This document shows positions 1 to 10,499 of a stretch of DNA of 64,000 nucleotides, in pieces. Positions within the stretch are counted from its first letter, which is position 1, and the number at the start of each line of letters is the position of its first letter. The notes beneath the pieces are model-generated. The model was not told where the DNA came from and did no database searches. It saw only the letters and a list, made by a program, of their open reading frames with translations. The translations under genes were made by a program, and so were the position numbers. The DNA is from Streptomyces sp. NRRL F-6131. GTDB taxonomy: Bacteria; Actinomycetota; Actinomycetes; Streptomycetales; Streptomycetaceae. The stretch spans positions 104,133 through 168,132 of the forward strand of contig JOHN01000008.1 in the NCBI GenBank assembly GCA_000719695.1, in the 5' to 3' direction.

Positions 1-3000
1 CATCACCTCCTCCAGGGTGTGCTCGTCGAGGCTGCCGAAGCCCTCGTCGATGAAGAGCGTGTCCAGCGGCATGCCCCCGGCCTCGTCGGTGACCACGTCG
101 GCCAGGCCGAGCGCCAGGGCGAGCGAGGCGAAGAAGCTCTCGCCGCCGGAGAGCGTCGCGGTGTCGCGCTCCGTGCCCGTCCAGGCGTCGACGACGCGCA
201 GCGCCAGGCCCGAGCGCTTGTTGCCACCGCCCCGGTCGTCGCTGTGGACGAGGGTGTAGCGGCCGCCGGACATCCGGACCAGCCGGTCGCTCGCGGCCGC
301 TGCCACCTGTTCCAACCGCGCCGCCAGGACGTACGACTCCAGGCGCATCCGGAGCCGGTTGTCGGTGGAGGTGCCGGCCGCGAGCGCGGCCAGCCGGCTG
401 ATCCGCGCGTACCGGGTGAGCTCCGGGGCCAGTGAGCGGGCCAGCTCCGTGAGCCGGTGGCCGATCGTGGCGAGCGCCTCGCAGCGTTGACGGGCCGCGT
501 CCCGAGCGGCGTGCGCCGCGCGCAGCCGGTCGGTGGCGGCGCCGAGCCGGGCTCGGGTGCCCGGCAGGTCGGCGGGCGGCAGGGCGGCCGCCGTGGTCAG
601 CTCCGGCTCGGCGAGCCGCCGTTCCGCCGCGGCGAGCTCCGCCCGGTGCCGGTCCAGCCGCTGCTCCAGCCGCTCGCGCTCGGCGCGCGGCAGCAGGACG
701 GCGACGGCGTCCTGCGCGCTCGCGAACCCGGCCGCCACCGCGGCGTCGGCGAGTTCGTCGTCGGCCCGCTTGAGCTGGTGCGCCGCCTCGGTGGCCGCGC
801 GCGCCGCACCGGCCAGCGCCGCCACGGCCGAGGCGAGGCGCTGCAGTGCGCCCGCTCGGGCCTCCACCGACGGCGCGTCGCCGCGGGCCGCGGCGACCCG
901 GGCGGTCAGCTTCTCCTGCTCGGCGTGCAGGGTCCGGGCCTGGGCGGCCAGTTCGGCGCTCCGCTCCCGGGCGTCGGCCAGCGCGCTGCGGCGGACCGCC
1001 TGCTCCTCGGTGAGCCGCTCGATCTCCCGGCCGACCGCGCCGAGTCGTTCCGCGACCCGGACCGCCTCCCGGTGCTCCAGTCCGAGCCCGGTGAGTGCCC
1101 CGGCCAGGGCGTCGCTGGGATCCTCGCCGGCGGCACCGGCCGCCGCCGCACGGCGCACCCGGAGAGCGGCCAGGTCGCGTTCCGCCGTGTCCGCGGCCTG
1201 CTCGGCGGTCGACTGGGCGCGACGGGCCCGCTCCTCGTCCTCGGCCCGGACCGGTTCGCCGACCGGCCGGGCGGGGGCGGGGTGCTCCGCCGAACCGCAG
1301 ACCCGGCAGGGCTCACCGGCGCCCAGCTGCGCGGCCAGTTCGGCGGCCATGCCGGTCAGCCGGCGCTCGCGGAGCTCCAGGCCGTACTGCCGGGCGTCCA
1401 GCGCCTCGGCGCGCAGGGCGAGGGCGCGCGGCGCGGCCCGGTCGATGTCCCGGTCGAGCGCGTCCCGCTCGCGGGCGGCGGACAGCCGGGCGGTCAGCTC
1501 GGCTCGTCGGGCGTCCAGCCGCTCGACGAGCGCGGCGGCGTCCCGGGCGGCGGACTCCTCCTCCTGCAACGCGGCGAGTCGGCCGTCGAACTCGGCCAGC
1601 CAGTCGCCCGCCTCCTCGGCGAGGTCCTCGGCACGTCGCAGGTCCGCGGTCAGCGCGGCCCGGGCGCCGTCCAGCTCGGCGCACTGCCGCTCGTCGTCCC
1701 GGGCTCCTTCCAGCCGGACGATCTCGGCGCGCAGCCGCCGCTCCGCCTCGGCCAGCTCCTCGGCCTCCGCGTGCGCCAGCGCCCGGCCGCCTCCGGCCTC
1801 GCCCGCGTCGACCGGTCCCGGACCGCTCGCGTCGCCGACGAAGGCCGGGACCCCGCCGGCCGAGCCGTCCCGGCCCGCCCGGTCGGCGACCTCGGCGAGG
1901 ACGGCACGGTGCCGGTGCTCCTCCTCGCGGGTCTGCCGGTACGCCGCCGCCGCACGCTCCCGCAGGTGCAACACGGACTCGACGCCGACCGCCGCCTGCG
2001 CCGAGGTCAGCCGTCGGCGGTCCGCGGCCCGGGCCGGCTCGTCCTCGGCCAGCCGGGCGGCCTCCCGCACCGCCTGCCGGTGCCGCTCCTGCCGGTCGGC
2101 CAGCTGCTCGGCGGCCTCCCGCGCCCGCTCCGCCGCCCGGTGCGCCTCCTCCGCGCCGGCCAGCGCGGCCTCGGCGACGGTCAGCTGCTCGGCCGCGCCG
2201 CCGCGCAGCACCGCCGCCCAGCCCAGCACCCCCGTGGTGAGTTCGGCGTCCGCGGACGGGTTCGGCGTGCCGTCGTCCTCGGCCGTCGCCCGCCCTGCGG
2301 CGACCTCGGCGCCCGGCCCGGCCGCCTGCTCGGCCTTGCTGGCCAAGTCCCGCAGCCGGCTGCGCCCGGCCTGGACGGCGGCCTCGTGCCCTCGGCGCTG
2401 CTCGGCCAGCCAGGCCTCGACGGACTGGAACCGCTCGGTGTCGAACAGCCGGCGCAGCAGCTTGCCGCGCTCCTCCGAGTCGGCGCGCAGGAACCGCGCG
2501 AAGTCGCCCTGCGGCAGCAGGACCACCTGGCAGAACTGGTCCCGGCTCATCCCGATCAGCCGGTGGATCTCCTCGCCGGCCTCCTGGTGCGACTTGCTGA
2601 CCGCCCGCCAGCCCGGCGTGCCGTCGCCGGTGCCCGCGCCGTCCACCGACCACTCGCGCAGCAGGGTCTGGGCGCGCTCGACGGTCATCCCCGTGCCGAC
2701 CTTCTTGGGTCGGGGCTGCTCGGGGATCCGGACGACCTCCAGGCGGCGGCCGCCGAGCGTCAGCTCCAGCCGGACCTCGGTCAGCCGGTCGAGGTCGGCG
2801 TGGTCGCTGCGCAGCCGGTTGGCCCGGCGGGTGCCGGGCACCTCGCCGTAGAGGGCGTAGCAGACCGCGTCCAGCACACTGCTCTTGCCCGCACCGGTGG
2901 CGCCGCGCAGCAGGAAGAGCCCGCCGGCGGCCAGCGCGTCGAAGTCGACCGTCTCGGTGCCCGCGAACGGGCCGAAGGCGGTCACGCTCAGCCGGTGGAG

Positions 3001-3006
3001 TCTCAT
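1..3006 (-). CDS. sbcC: SbcC, exonuclease SbcCD ATPase subunit (3' end beyond window)
   Basis: ATPase subunit of the SbcCD (Rad50-Mre11-like) nuclease that opens hairpins and processes DNA ends. The first 1002 codons are present; the C-terminus runs off the left edge. Visible: N-terminal Walker A GATGAGKSS (residues 35-43), a long Ala/Glu/Arg-rich coiled coil, a central Cys-x-x-Cys zinc hook (EPCRVCGS, near residue 570), a second coiled coil, then an ABC signature LSGGES (about 950) and Walker B DTLFIDEGFG (about 980). The ATG start overlaps the sbcD stop in an ATGA junction, so the pair is translationally coupled. Order of domains and length fit the family. Confidence 0.95.
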   Translation of the reverse strand, partial: MRLHRLSVTAFGPFAGTETVDFDALAAGGLFLLRGATGAGKSSVLDAVCYALYGEVPGTRRANRLRSDHADLDRLTEVRLELTLGGRRLEVVRIPEQPRPKKVGTGMTVERAQTLLREWSVDGAGTGDGTPGWRAVSKSHQEAGEEIHRLIGMSRDQFCQVVLLPQGDFARFLRADSEERGKLLRRLFDTERFQSVEAWLAEQRRGHEAAVQAGRSRLRDLASKAEQAAGPGAEVAAGRATAEDDGTPNPSADAELTTGVLGWAAVLRGGAAEQLTVAEAALAGAEEAHRAAERAREAAEQLADRQERHRQAVREAARLAEDEPARAADRRRLTSAQAAVGVESVLHLRERAAAAYRQTREEEHRHRAVLAEVADRAGRDGSAGGVPAFVGDASGPGPVDAGEAGGGRALAHAEAEELAEAERRLRAEIVRLEGARDDERQCAELDGARAALTADLRRAEDLAEEAGDWLAEFDGRLAALQEEESAARDAAALVERLDARRAELTARLSAARERDALDRDIDRAAPRALALRAEALDARQYGLELRERRLTGMAAELAAQLGAGEPCRVCGSAEHPAPARPVGEPVRAEDEERARRAQSTAEQAADTAERDLAALRVRRAAAAGAAGEDPSDALAGALTGLGLEHREAVRVAERLGAVGREIERLTEEQAVRRSALADARERSAELAAQARTLHAEQEKLTARVAAARGDAPSVEARAGALQRLASAVAALAGAARAATEAAHQLKRADDELADAAVAAGFASAQDAVAVLLPRAERERLEQRLDRHRAELAAAERRLAEPELTTAAALPPADLPGTRARLGAATDRLRAAHAARDAARQRCEALATIGHRLTELARSLAPELTRYARISRLAALAAGTSTDNRLRMRLESYVLAARLEQVAAAASDRLVRMSGGRYTLVHSDDRGGGNKRSGLALRVVDAWTGTERDTATLSGGESFFASLALALGLADVVTDEAGGMPLDTLFIDEGFGSLDEHTLEEVM

Positions 3007-4172
3007 CGGGGCAGCTCCGCCTTCCGGTCGGTGGTCTCCCGGACGCGCTCGAAGCCCTGGCGCAGCCAGCCCAGCTCGTCCTGGTCCGGCTCGGCGCCGG
3101 GGCGGACGTGCCGCAGGAAGCCCTCGGCGATCTCCAGGTCCGTGCGCCCGCTCACCCGGGCCGCGTAGGAGGGGGAGGACGAGGCGGTGGTCTCCTCCGG
3201 GTCGAACAGCAGCTGGAGGGTGTGCGGGAAGCGGCGGCGCAGCCGCTCCATCGGTTCGCTCGGGCGGCTCGGGTCGGTGAGGGTCACCTGCACCCAGGCC
3301 TGCTCGTCAGCGGTGTGCCGCTCGTCGGTGAGCAGCTCGTCGAGGCGGCCGCGCAGCCGGGCCAGCCGCCGGGGGACGGGGCAGGGGACCCGCTCGGCGG
3401 TGACGGCGCCGTCCGCCGCGAGGTCGACCAGCCACATGCTCTTGCGCTGCTCGTGCTCGGAGAAGGAGTAGGCGAGCGGGGAGCCGCTGTAGCGCAGGTG
3501 CGGGGCGAGGGTCTGGCAGCCGTGCAGGTGGCCGAGCGCCGCGTAGTGCACGCCGTCGAAGACGGAGGCGGGGACGGCCGCGACCCCGCCCACCGCGATG
3601 TCGCGCTCGCTGTCGGTGGGCTCGCCGCCGGTGACGAAGGCGTGCGCGAGCACCACGGCGCGGGTGCCGGTGGGGCGGGCCGCGAGGTCGGCCCTGACCT
3701 GCTCCATCGCGGCGCCGAGCACGGCCGCGTGGCCGCCGCGCGCCAGCCCGAAGCGCTCCCGGACCAGCGTCGGTTCCAGGTAGGGCAGTCCGTAGACGGC
3801 GACCGGGCCGTGCTCGTCCGCCAGCAGCACCGGCTCCGCGCACTCGCCCGGGTCGGTCCGCAGGTGGACTCCGGCCCGGCCGATGAGGCCCGCGCCGACA
3901 CCGAGGCGGCGGGCGGAGTCGTGGTTGCCGCTGATGAACACCGTGGGCACACCGAGGTCGGCCAGCCGGTGCAGCACGTCGTCGAACAGTGCGACCGCCT
4001 CCAGCCCCGGCAGCGCCCGGTCGTACACGTCGCCGGCGACGAGCACGGCGTCGACGCGCTCGTCCCGGACCACCGCCACGAGGTGGTCGAGGAAGGCGCG
4101 CTGGGCGTCGTGCAGGCTCTCCCGGTGGAACGAGCGCCCGAGATGCCAGTCGGAGGTATGCAGCAGTCGCAT
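3003..4172 (-). CDS. sbcD: SbcD, exonuclease SbcCD nuclease subunit
   Basis: Mre11-type metallophosphoesterase that supplies the nuclease activity of SbcCD. The 389-residue protein has the expected motifs in order: TSDWHLGRS at residues 6-14, AGDVYDR near 47, GNHD near 82, HAFVTGG near 170 and GHLHG near 200, which are the metal-binding Asp/His residues of the calcineurin-like fold. A C-terminal capping region follows. It is first in an operon with sbcC (4-nt overlap) and is divergent from the gene starting at 4360. The ATG is the only start that fits the family N-terminus MRxLHTSDWH. Confidence 0.95.
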   Translation of the reverse strand: MRLLHTSDWHLGRSFHRESLHDAQRAFLDHLVAVVRDERVDAVLVAGDVYDRALPGLEAVALFDDVLHRLADLGVPTVFISGNHDSARRLGVGAGLIGRAGVHLRTDPGECAEPVLLADEHGPVAVYGLPYLEPTLVRERFGLARGGHAAVLGAAMEQVRADLAARPTGTRAVVLAHAFVTGGEPTDSERDIAVGGVAAVPASVFDGVHYAALGHLHGCQTLAPHLRYSGSPLAYSFSEHEQRKSMWLVDLAADGAVTAERVPCPVPRRLARLRGRLDELLTDERHTADEQAWVQVTLTDPSRPSEPMERLRRRFPHTLQLLFDPEETTASSSPSYAARVSGRTDLEIAEGFLRHVRPGAEPDQDELGWLRQGFERVRETTDRKAELPR

Positions 4173-4359
4173 GGTTCCCGACCATAACGGGCGCCACCGA
4201 CAACTCGGTCCGGAACGGGACCGGAGGGCGTCCGGGGAGGGGTCGGCGGAGCCGCGCGAGCATCACTCAAGGTCGATTGTCAGTGACGCTGTGTATGGTC
4301 GCGGTCGTCGGGAGCCAGGGGGCTCGTGGGGCCGGCGGACATGCCGACGACGGAGGGAC

Positions 4360-5775
<1,416 letters not shown>

Positions 5776-5991
5776 TCGCTGCTGACCAGGGCGTTCGGCC
5801 CCGGGTGTCCACCAAGCGGCGCTGGGGACTGTTCATCGACCGCCTGTTCGGGGAAGATTTCGGGGAAGATCAACAGTGGGAACGGTCGGTACCCCACGCC
5901 GCCGCGACCACCGCTCCGCCCCGAACCGCGCACCGCGAACCGTCCCCGCGCACCGTCGGTCCGGCGAGCCCGACACCGAAAGGGGGGACGC

Positions 5992-6681
5992 ATGAGCCGG
6001 ATCGAGTACAGCGCGGAGATCGCCGAGCTGCTCGGCCGGGTGCGCCGGCGTCCCACCGCGGGCTGGCCGTGGCGGCCGGGCGAACGGGTGCCCCCGGGGC
6101 TGCCGGTCAAACAGTCGTGGGGGTGGCTGTTCGCCCCCGACGGCCGGGTGCTGACCCTGGTCAACCCCAAGGACGGCATCGTCTCGCTGCCCGGCGGCTC
6201 GCTGGAGCCGGAGGACGGTGGGGAGCCCGGTTCGGCGCTGGCCCGGGAGGCGGCCGAGGAGGCGCAGGCGCTGATCGGCACGCCGTACTACCTCGGCTAC
6301 CTCTACGACCGGGTCGGCTCGGCCAACGGTGGACACGAGTGCGCCCGGGTCCGGATGGCCGCGGCGCTGCGGGCCGTCGGTCCGAGCCGGCCGGACCCGG
6401 CCTCGGGGCGGCACTACCGTCGGCTGCTGGTCGCGCCCGGCCTCGCCGTCGAGCTGCTCGGCTGGGGCGCACCGGGCCTGCGGCAGGCCCGGGCGGCGGT
6501 GGCGACCGCCGTCCGGCGGCTGGGCGTGCCCGCGGCCGCCGACGAGACGATCGAGGAACTGCCGCTGAGCGGCTGCGACCTGTTCCCCGGTCCGGGCCTC
6601 GGCCCGACTCCGGGCCCGGTTGCCGAACCGGCCCCCGGCCCGGCCCCCGGCCCGGCCCCGGGCACCTCCCCGGCAGGGTGA
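5992..6681 (+). CDS. Nudix hydrolase family protein
   Basis: 229-residue protein with a Nudix-like fold. The core SLPGGSLEPEDGG...ALAREAAEEAQ (residues about 63-88) matches the Nudix box, but the spacing between the first Glu and the RE is one residue short, so metal binding may be atypical. The ATG follows GGGGGGACGC. About 30 C-terminal residues are a Pro/Gly repeat (PAPGPAPG type) that is probably unstructured. The substrate cannot be inferred. It is co-oriented with, but 216 bp downstream of, the Glu/Gln-repeat gene. Confidence 0.75.
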   Translation: MSRIEYSAEIAELLGRVRRRPTAGWPWRPGERVPPGLPVKQSWGWLFAPDGRVLTLVNPKDGIVSLPGGSLEPEDGGEPGSALAREAAEEAQALIGTPYYLGYLYDRVGSANGGHECARVRMAAALRAVGPSRPDPASGRHYRRLLVAPGLAVELLGWGAPGLRQARAAVATAVRRLGVPAAADETIEELPLSGCDLFPGPGLGPTPGPVAEPAPGPAPGPAPGTSPAG

Positions 6682-6870
6682 GCGACAACCCCACCCCACC
6701 CCACCCCACCCCGCTGAACGCCGTCCCTCGATCGGGCGACGCCCGGAAACCGGCGCGTGGGCGCACTTCCCGTGGCGGAAGGGGCAGTTCACCGCCCTGT
6801 CGTCAGACTGACCGTCAATTGCCTTGGCATGACAACTTCCCGAGTTAGCTACCGCCTGGTATCAAATTGT

Positions 6871-6884
6871 GTGACGCACGTCAC
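6871..6884. promoter_or_regulatory. Crp-like palindrome upstream of the lipase
   Basis: GTGACGCACGTCAC is a perfect 5-bp-arm palindrome that fits the GTG-N8-CAC core of Crp-family sites. It lies only 14 bp before the lipase ATG, next to the ribosome site AGGAGG (6889-6894). A possible promoter (TTGGCA 6824-6829 and TAGCTA 6846-6851) lies upstream, so a bound protein would sit downstream of the start point. Function is inferred. Confidence 0.35.
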
Positions 6885-6898
6885 TCCCAGGAGGTGTC

Positions 6899-7699
6899 AT
6901 GCTACGCCCTGCCCGTGCCATGTCCGTCGCCGTCACCGCGGCGCTCCTCTCCTTGACCACCCTCGTCACAGCCGGTTCGGCCCACGCCGCCGGGGTCAAC
7001 TACGTCGCGCTCGGCGACTCCTACGCCTCGGGCCTCGGAGCCGGCAGCTACACGAGCGAGAGCGGCAGCTGCAAGCGCAGCACCAACGCGTACGCGTACC
7101 TGTGGAAGAACGCGCACGCGCCGTCGTCCTTCTCCTTCGTCGCCTGTTCCGGAGCCAGAACCGGAGACGTGCTCAACAACCAGCTCTCCACCCTGAGCTC
7201 GGCCACCACGCTGGTCAGCATCAGCGTCGGCGGCAACGACGCGGGCTTCGCCAGCACCATGCAGACCTGCGTCCTCGACTCCGAGAGCGCCTGTCTCAAC
7301 GCCGTCGCCACCGCGAAGAACTACGCGACCAGCACGCTTCCCGGCAAGCTCGACCAGGTCTACTCGGCGATCCACGCCAAGGCTCCGAACGCCCGGGTCG
7401 TCGTGCTCGGTTATCCGCACCTCTACAAGGTCGGCGGCAGCTGCATCTTCGGCATCGGCGACACCAAGCGGGCCGCCATCAACGGCGCCGCCGACGTGCT
7501 CGACGACGTCATCGCCAAGCGCGCCGCCAACGCGGGCTTCGCCTTCGGCGACGTCCGCTCGATCTTCCGCGAGCACGAGATCTGCGGTTCCAGCACCACC
7601 TGGCTGAACAGCACCACCCTGCCGGTGGAGGAGAGTTACCACCCGAAGGCCTCCGGCCACTCCGGCGGCTTCCTGCCGGTGTTCACCGCGCAGGCCTGA
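6899..7699 (+). CDS. Secreted GDSL/SGNH lipase-esterase
   Basis: 266-residue extracellular ester hydrolase of the Streptomyces GDSL lipase family. A signal peptide (about residues 1-30, ending SAHA-A) is followed by the SGNH blocks: GDSYASG with the catalytic Ser (about 39-45), VACSGARTGD, GGNDAGF with the oxyanion Asn (about 105) and SYHPKASGH with the catalytic His near 249. Six Cys residues in the mature part are compatible with the three disulfides known in this family. The ribosome site AGGAGG sits 4 bp before the ATG. It is monocistronic and ends before a strong terminator. Confidence 0.93.
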   Translation: MLRPARAMSVAVTAALLSLTTLVTAGSAHAAGVNYVALGDSYASGLGAGSYTSESGSCKRSTNAYAYLWKNAHAPSSFSFVACSGARTGDVLNNQLSTLSSATTLVSISVGGNDAGFASTMQTCVLDSESACLNAVATAKNYATSTLPGKLDQVYSAIHAKAPNARVVVLGYPHLYKVGGSCIFGIGDTKRAAINGAADVLDDVIAKRAANAGFAFGDVRSIFREHEICGSSTTWLNSTTLPVEESYHPKASGHSGGFLPVFTAQA

Positions 7700-7755
7700 T
7701 CGGCGCCCGTGCAGGCCTGACTGCACCCCGCGCGCCCGCGCGACCCGCGGACGGC

Positions 7756-7796
7756 GGGCCCGCCGGTCCCCCGACGGGGGAGGGACCGGCGGGCCC
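7756..7796. terminator. Bidirectional terminator, 15-bp perfect stem
   Basis: Arms at 7756-7770 and 7782-7796 are perfectly complementary with an 11-nt loop. It lies between the convergent lipase and nitroreductase-hemerythrin genes and can serve both. Confidence 0.85.
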
Positions 7797-7802
7797 GTCC
7801 GG

Positions 7803-8747
7803 TCAGCGTCCCGGCGGGGGGAACGGGATCCCGGCCAGGGCGGGGAGCAGTTCCCGCTCCTCGTGGGCGAGATGGGCTTCCAACGCGTCCGCCGTCCGTG
7901 CCAGAGCGGCCCGGAACCGCTCCGGTTCGGCGGATTCGAGGCCGGACACCAGCGCGACCAGCTCCTCCTTCAGTCGGGACACCGCGCGGTGCTCCTCGGC
8001 CAGCCGCTCCAGCACGTCCCGCAGCTCCGGATGGCTGCGGGCCAACGCCGGGAAGACGCCGTGATCCTCGCCGGTGTGATGAACGGTCAGGCCTTGGCAG
8101 AAAGCCAGGCAGTGCTGGCGGATCTGCAGGCCGAGCCCGGGGGCACGGCCTTCGCGGCCCACCCCAACGGCACCGCTCGCGGGGCCGGCGCGGCCGGCGC
8201 TGCCGGCGCCGCCCGCGATGCCGGCGAAGTGCGCCTCGGTCTCGGCCCGCACGTGTCGCACCTGGGCCCGCAGCCAGTCGTGCACCTCCAGCAGTTTGTC
8301 CGCGAGGCTCGCCACCTCGCGCACGGGTGTCCCGGCCCCGGGGTGTTCCAGCACCACCACGGGCAGGACCCGTGCGGTGTGCTTCTGGTAGTCCCCGTAC
8401 CCGGGGGCCGCGCGGACGACCGCCTCGAACAGCCGGTCGCGCCGCTCGCCCTCGGCGGGGACGGCGATCGCGTCGAACACCTCCTCGCCGAGTTCGACCC
8501 GCACCAGCGGGCCGGCGAGCAGGTTGCGGTACCACTGCGGGTGCTCGGGCGCCCCGGCCGCCGAGGCGACGACCAGCAGCAGCCCGTCGGCCCGCACGAA
8601 CCCGAGCGGCACGGTGTGCTCCCGCCCGGAGTGTTCGCCGACGGTGGTCAGCAGCAGCAGGTCCCCGCCCTCGAAGGGTCCGCCGACCCTCCCGCCCCGG
8701 GCACGGAACTCATCGATGACGGTCTGATTGAACGACGAAGAAGACAT
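7803..8747 (-). CDS. Nitroreductase (DDN-type) - hemerythrin HHE fusion protein
   Basis: Two-domain protein of 314 residues. Residues about 1-135 match the deazaflavin(F420)-dependent nitroreductase/quinone reductase (DDN) family: a GGPFEGGDLLLLTTVGEHSGREHTVPL segment, then PEHPQWYRNL and a GYGDYQKHT segment. Residues about 150-314 are a four-helix hemerythrin/HHE domain with iron-ligand candidates His near 152 (EVHDWL), HHTGEDH, EEHRAV and HLAHEEREL. An Ala/Gly-rich insert lies within the second domain. It may couple F420-linked reduction to sensing or binding of O2 or NO; this is inference. ATGs occur at 8753 and 8747; the second has better spacing from AGG. Confidence 0.88.
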   Translation of the reverse strand: MSSSSFNQTVIDEFRARGGRVGGPFEGGDLLLLTTVGEHSGREHTVPLGFVRADGLLLVVASAAGAPEHPQWYRNLLAGPLVRVELGEEVFDAIAVPAEGERRDRLFEAVVRAAPGYGDYQKHTARVLPVVVLEHPGAGTPVREVASLADKLLEVHDWLRAQVRHVRAETEAHFAGIAGGAGSAGRAGPASGAVGVGREGRAPGLGLQIRQHCLAFCQGLTVHHTGEDHGVFPALARSHPELRDVLERLAEEHRAVSRLKEELVALVSGLESAEPERFRAALARTADALEAHLAHEERELLPALAGIPFPPPGR

Positions 8748-9034
8748 GGGCATACGCCTGTGGTGATCTCTCTCCGGAGCGCGCTCCGGAACAGGGGAAG
8801 GGGGAAGCGGCGGCCACCGCTGCGGGAAGGATCCCGGCCGCGGCCGCGGCGAAGGCTCGGAAAGGCTCAGGGAAGGCTCAGGAAAGGGGAGCGGAGAACG
8901 TTCTCATCACGCGTCGTCCCTCGGTGTCGGGTGCCGGCCCGGCTGCCGGCCGGCCCACATCTCTTTGGCCGCCGCCACGCTGCACGGGACCCATCCCAAC
9001 ACCCGCGCAGGCCCGCTGTCAACGCGTCGGAAAC
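8748..9034. other. Intergenic region with direct repeats and a palindrome
   Basis: No gene seen. It contains the promoter area of the fusion gene, about four copies of a GGCTCRGRAAAG-like direct repeat (8855-8888) and the perfect 12-bp palindrome GAGAACGTTCTC at 8894-8905. The palindrome has a central CG, as many operators do, but no matching regulator is encoded next to it. Confidence 0.4.
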
Positions 9035-9073
9035 GGCGCACCGCCGACCCCGGAGCGGGGTCGGCGGTGCGCC
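9035..9073 (-). terminator. Terminator of the polysaccharide deacetylase gene
   Basis: A perfect 17-bp stem (9035-9051 with 9057-9073) closes a 5-nt loop, 23 bp after the deacetylase stop codon. Confidence 0.85.
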
Positions 9074-9095
9074 GTGCGAGCGGACGCCGGTGGTG

Positions 9096-10295
9096 TCAGC
9101 GCAGGTAGGAGGCCAGGCCGGCGGGCTTGAGGCCGGCGACGTCGGCGGCGGCCAGGGCGCGCCGGAGGTCCTCGGCGAGGGTGTCCGTCCAGTGCAGCAG
9201 GACGACGTCGCCGGGCGAGAGGGTCCCCTCGTGCCAGATGTTGGAGGCACCCCAGCTGAAGTCTGCGTCGGCGGTGAGCACCGTGCGCATGCCGCAGTTG
9301 GCGGCGGCCTGGAGGGTGTCGGGGTTCCAGGCGAAGAACGGCGGGCGGAACACGGTCGGCGTGGTGCCGAAGAGGCGGGTCAGCGAGTCCCGGGCGTCGC
9401 AGATCTCCACCTGCTGCTCGGCGGGCGAGAGCTTGGTGAGGTCGGGGTGGGAGACGCTGTGGTTCTGGACGGAGGAGCCGGGTGCGGTCGTCACCCGGCG
9501 GAAGTAGTCGGGGTTGTTGGCGGCGGCCATCGGCAGCGGGAAGGCGGTGATCGGCAGCTGGTGGTCGGCGATGAGCCGCTCCGCCTCCGGGGTGGTCTGC
9601 CAGCCGTCGTCGACGGTGAAGAAGACCACCTTGTCACTGGTCGCCACCGAGGCGGCGGCGGTCGCCGGGGCGGGCGCGGGACCGTCCACCCGCACGTCGT
9701 CGACGGCGAACGGGCCCTGCTGGTACCAGCCGTGCACGGTGAGCCGGACGGTGGTGGCGGTCGGCCCCGCGGTGAAGCGGGTGGTCAGCTTCTGCCAGCC
9801 GCCGTTGGTGCTCTCCGTCCACGCGGGGGCGGTCGGGCGGTCGGTGCCGCCGGTGGCGCCGAGGAAGACGAACTTCCCGCGGACCCAGGCGGAGGCGGTG
9901 TAAGTGGTGCCGGGCCGGACGGAGACGGTCTGCACGCATTCCCCGGTGGATTCGTCGCCCGCCGGGGTGACGGCCAGGGCGGAGGCGCCGGAGTGCGGGA
10001 CGTTGGTGGTGACGGAGGCCTCGGCCGGACCGCCGGAGCAGCGCCAGCCGGGCACGCTGCCCCAGTCGGCGAGCGAGGAGGAGGGGACCTCGAACCCGGG
10101 GTTGGTGGCCAGGTTGACGGCGGGCGCCGCGGGCGCGGCGGCCTCCGGCCCCGTGGCGGCGGCCGGTCCGGCCAGGCCGGCCGTCAGCAGCGCGGCCGAC
10201 GCGGTCAGCGCGGCCAGGCGTCCGGACCGGCGTCCGGACCGGCGACCGGAGACGCCTCCGGACAGGCGTGTGGACATGCGCGAGGAGATGGACAC
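9096..10295 (-). CDS. Secreted polysaccharide deacetylase with carbohydrate-binding-like domain
   Basis: 399-residue predicted secreted deacetylase of the NodB/CE4 type. After an Arg-rich signal peptide (RRSGRRSGR then a hydrophobic run ending AAA), a beta-sandwich module (NLATNPGFEVPSSS through AVDDVRV) resembles CBM4/9-type sugar-binding domains. The NodB domain begins at VVFFTVDDGW (motif 1 with the Asp pair), then NHSVSHPDL (motif 2, metal His residues), RPPFFAWN (motif 3), TADADFSWG (motif 4) and VVLLHW (motif 5). The longer open frame starts at 10439, but the GTG at 10295 has GGAG 7 bp upstream and is preferred. The substrate may be cell-wall or environmental polysaccharide. Confidence 0.88.
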   Translation of the reverse strand: MSISSRMSTRLSGGVSGRRSGRRSGRLAALTASAALLTAGLAGPAAATGPEAAAPAAPAVNLATNPGFEVPSSSLADWGSVPGWRCSGGPAEASVTTNVPHSGASALAVTPAGDESTGECVQTVSVRPGTTYTASAWVRGKFVFLGATGGTDRPTAPAWTESTNGGWQKLTTRFTAGPTATTVRLTVHGWYQQGPFAVDDVRVDGPAPAPATAAASVATSDKVVFFTVDDGWQTTPEAERLIADHQLPITAFPLPMAAANNPDYFRRVTTAPGSSVQNHSVSHPDLTKLSPAEQQVEICDARDSLTRLFGTTPTVFRPPFFAWNPDTLQAAANCGMRTVLTADADFSWGASNIWHEGTLSPGDVVLLHWTDTLAEDLRRALAAADVAGLKPAGLASYLR

Positions 10296-10499
10296 GTGGG
10301 GACTCCAGCGTGGGGGACGCGCCCGTGGGGCGGGCGCGCGGAGAACGGGATGTGGGGGTGCTCCCGGAGGGGCGGGAGCATTCGGCGTGCCGCACTCGGA
10401 CCGGAGAAAAACAATGGACTGGACCACTGCGATCGTCAAGGGACACGTCGGCCCGACGAGGCGTCATGTCGTCGACTTAAAACGGGACAAGACGACACG

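Noticed and set aside
457..3168. Long plus-strand open frame (903 codons) opposite sbcC
   Set aside because: It is the antisense shadow of sbcC, whose minus frame carries Walker A, zinc hook, signature and Walker B motifs.
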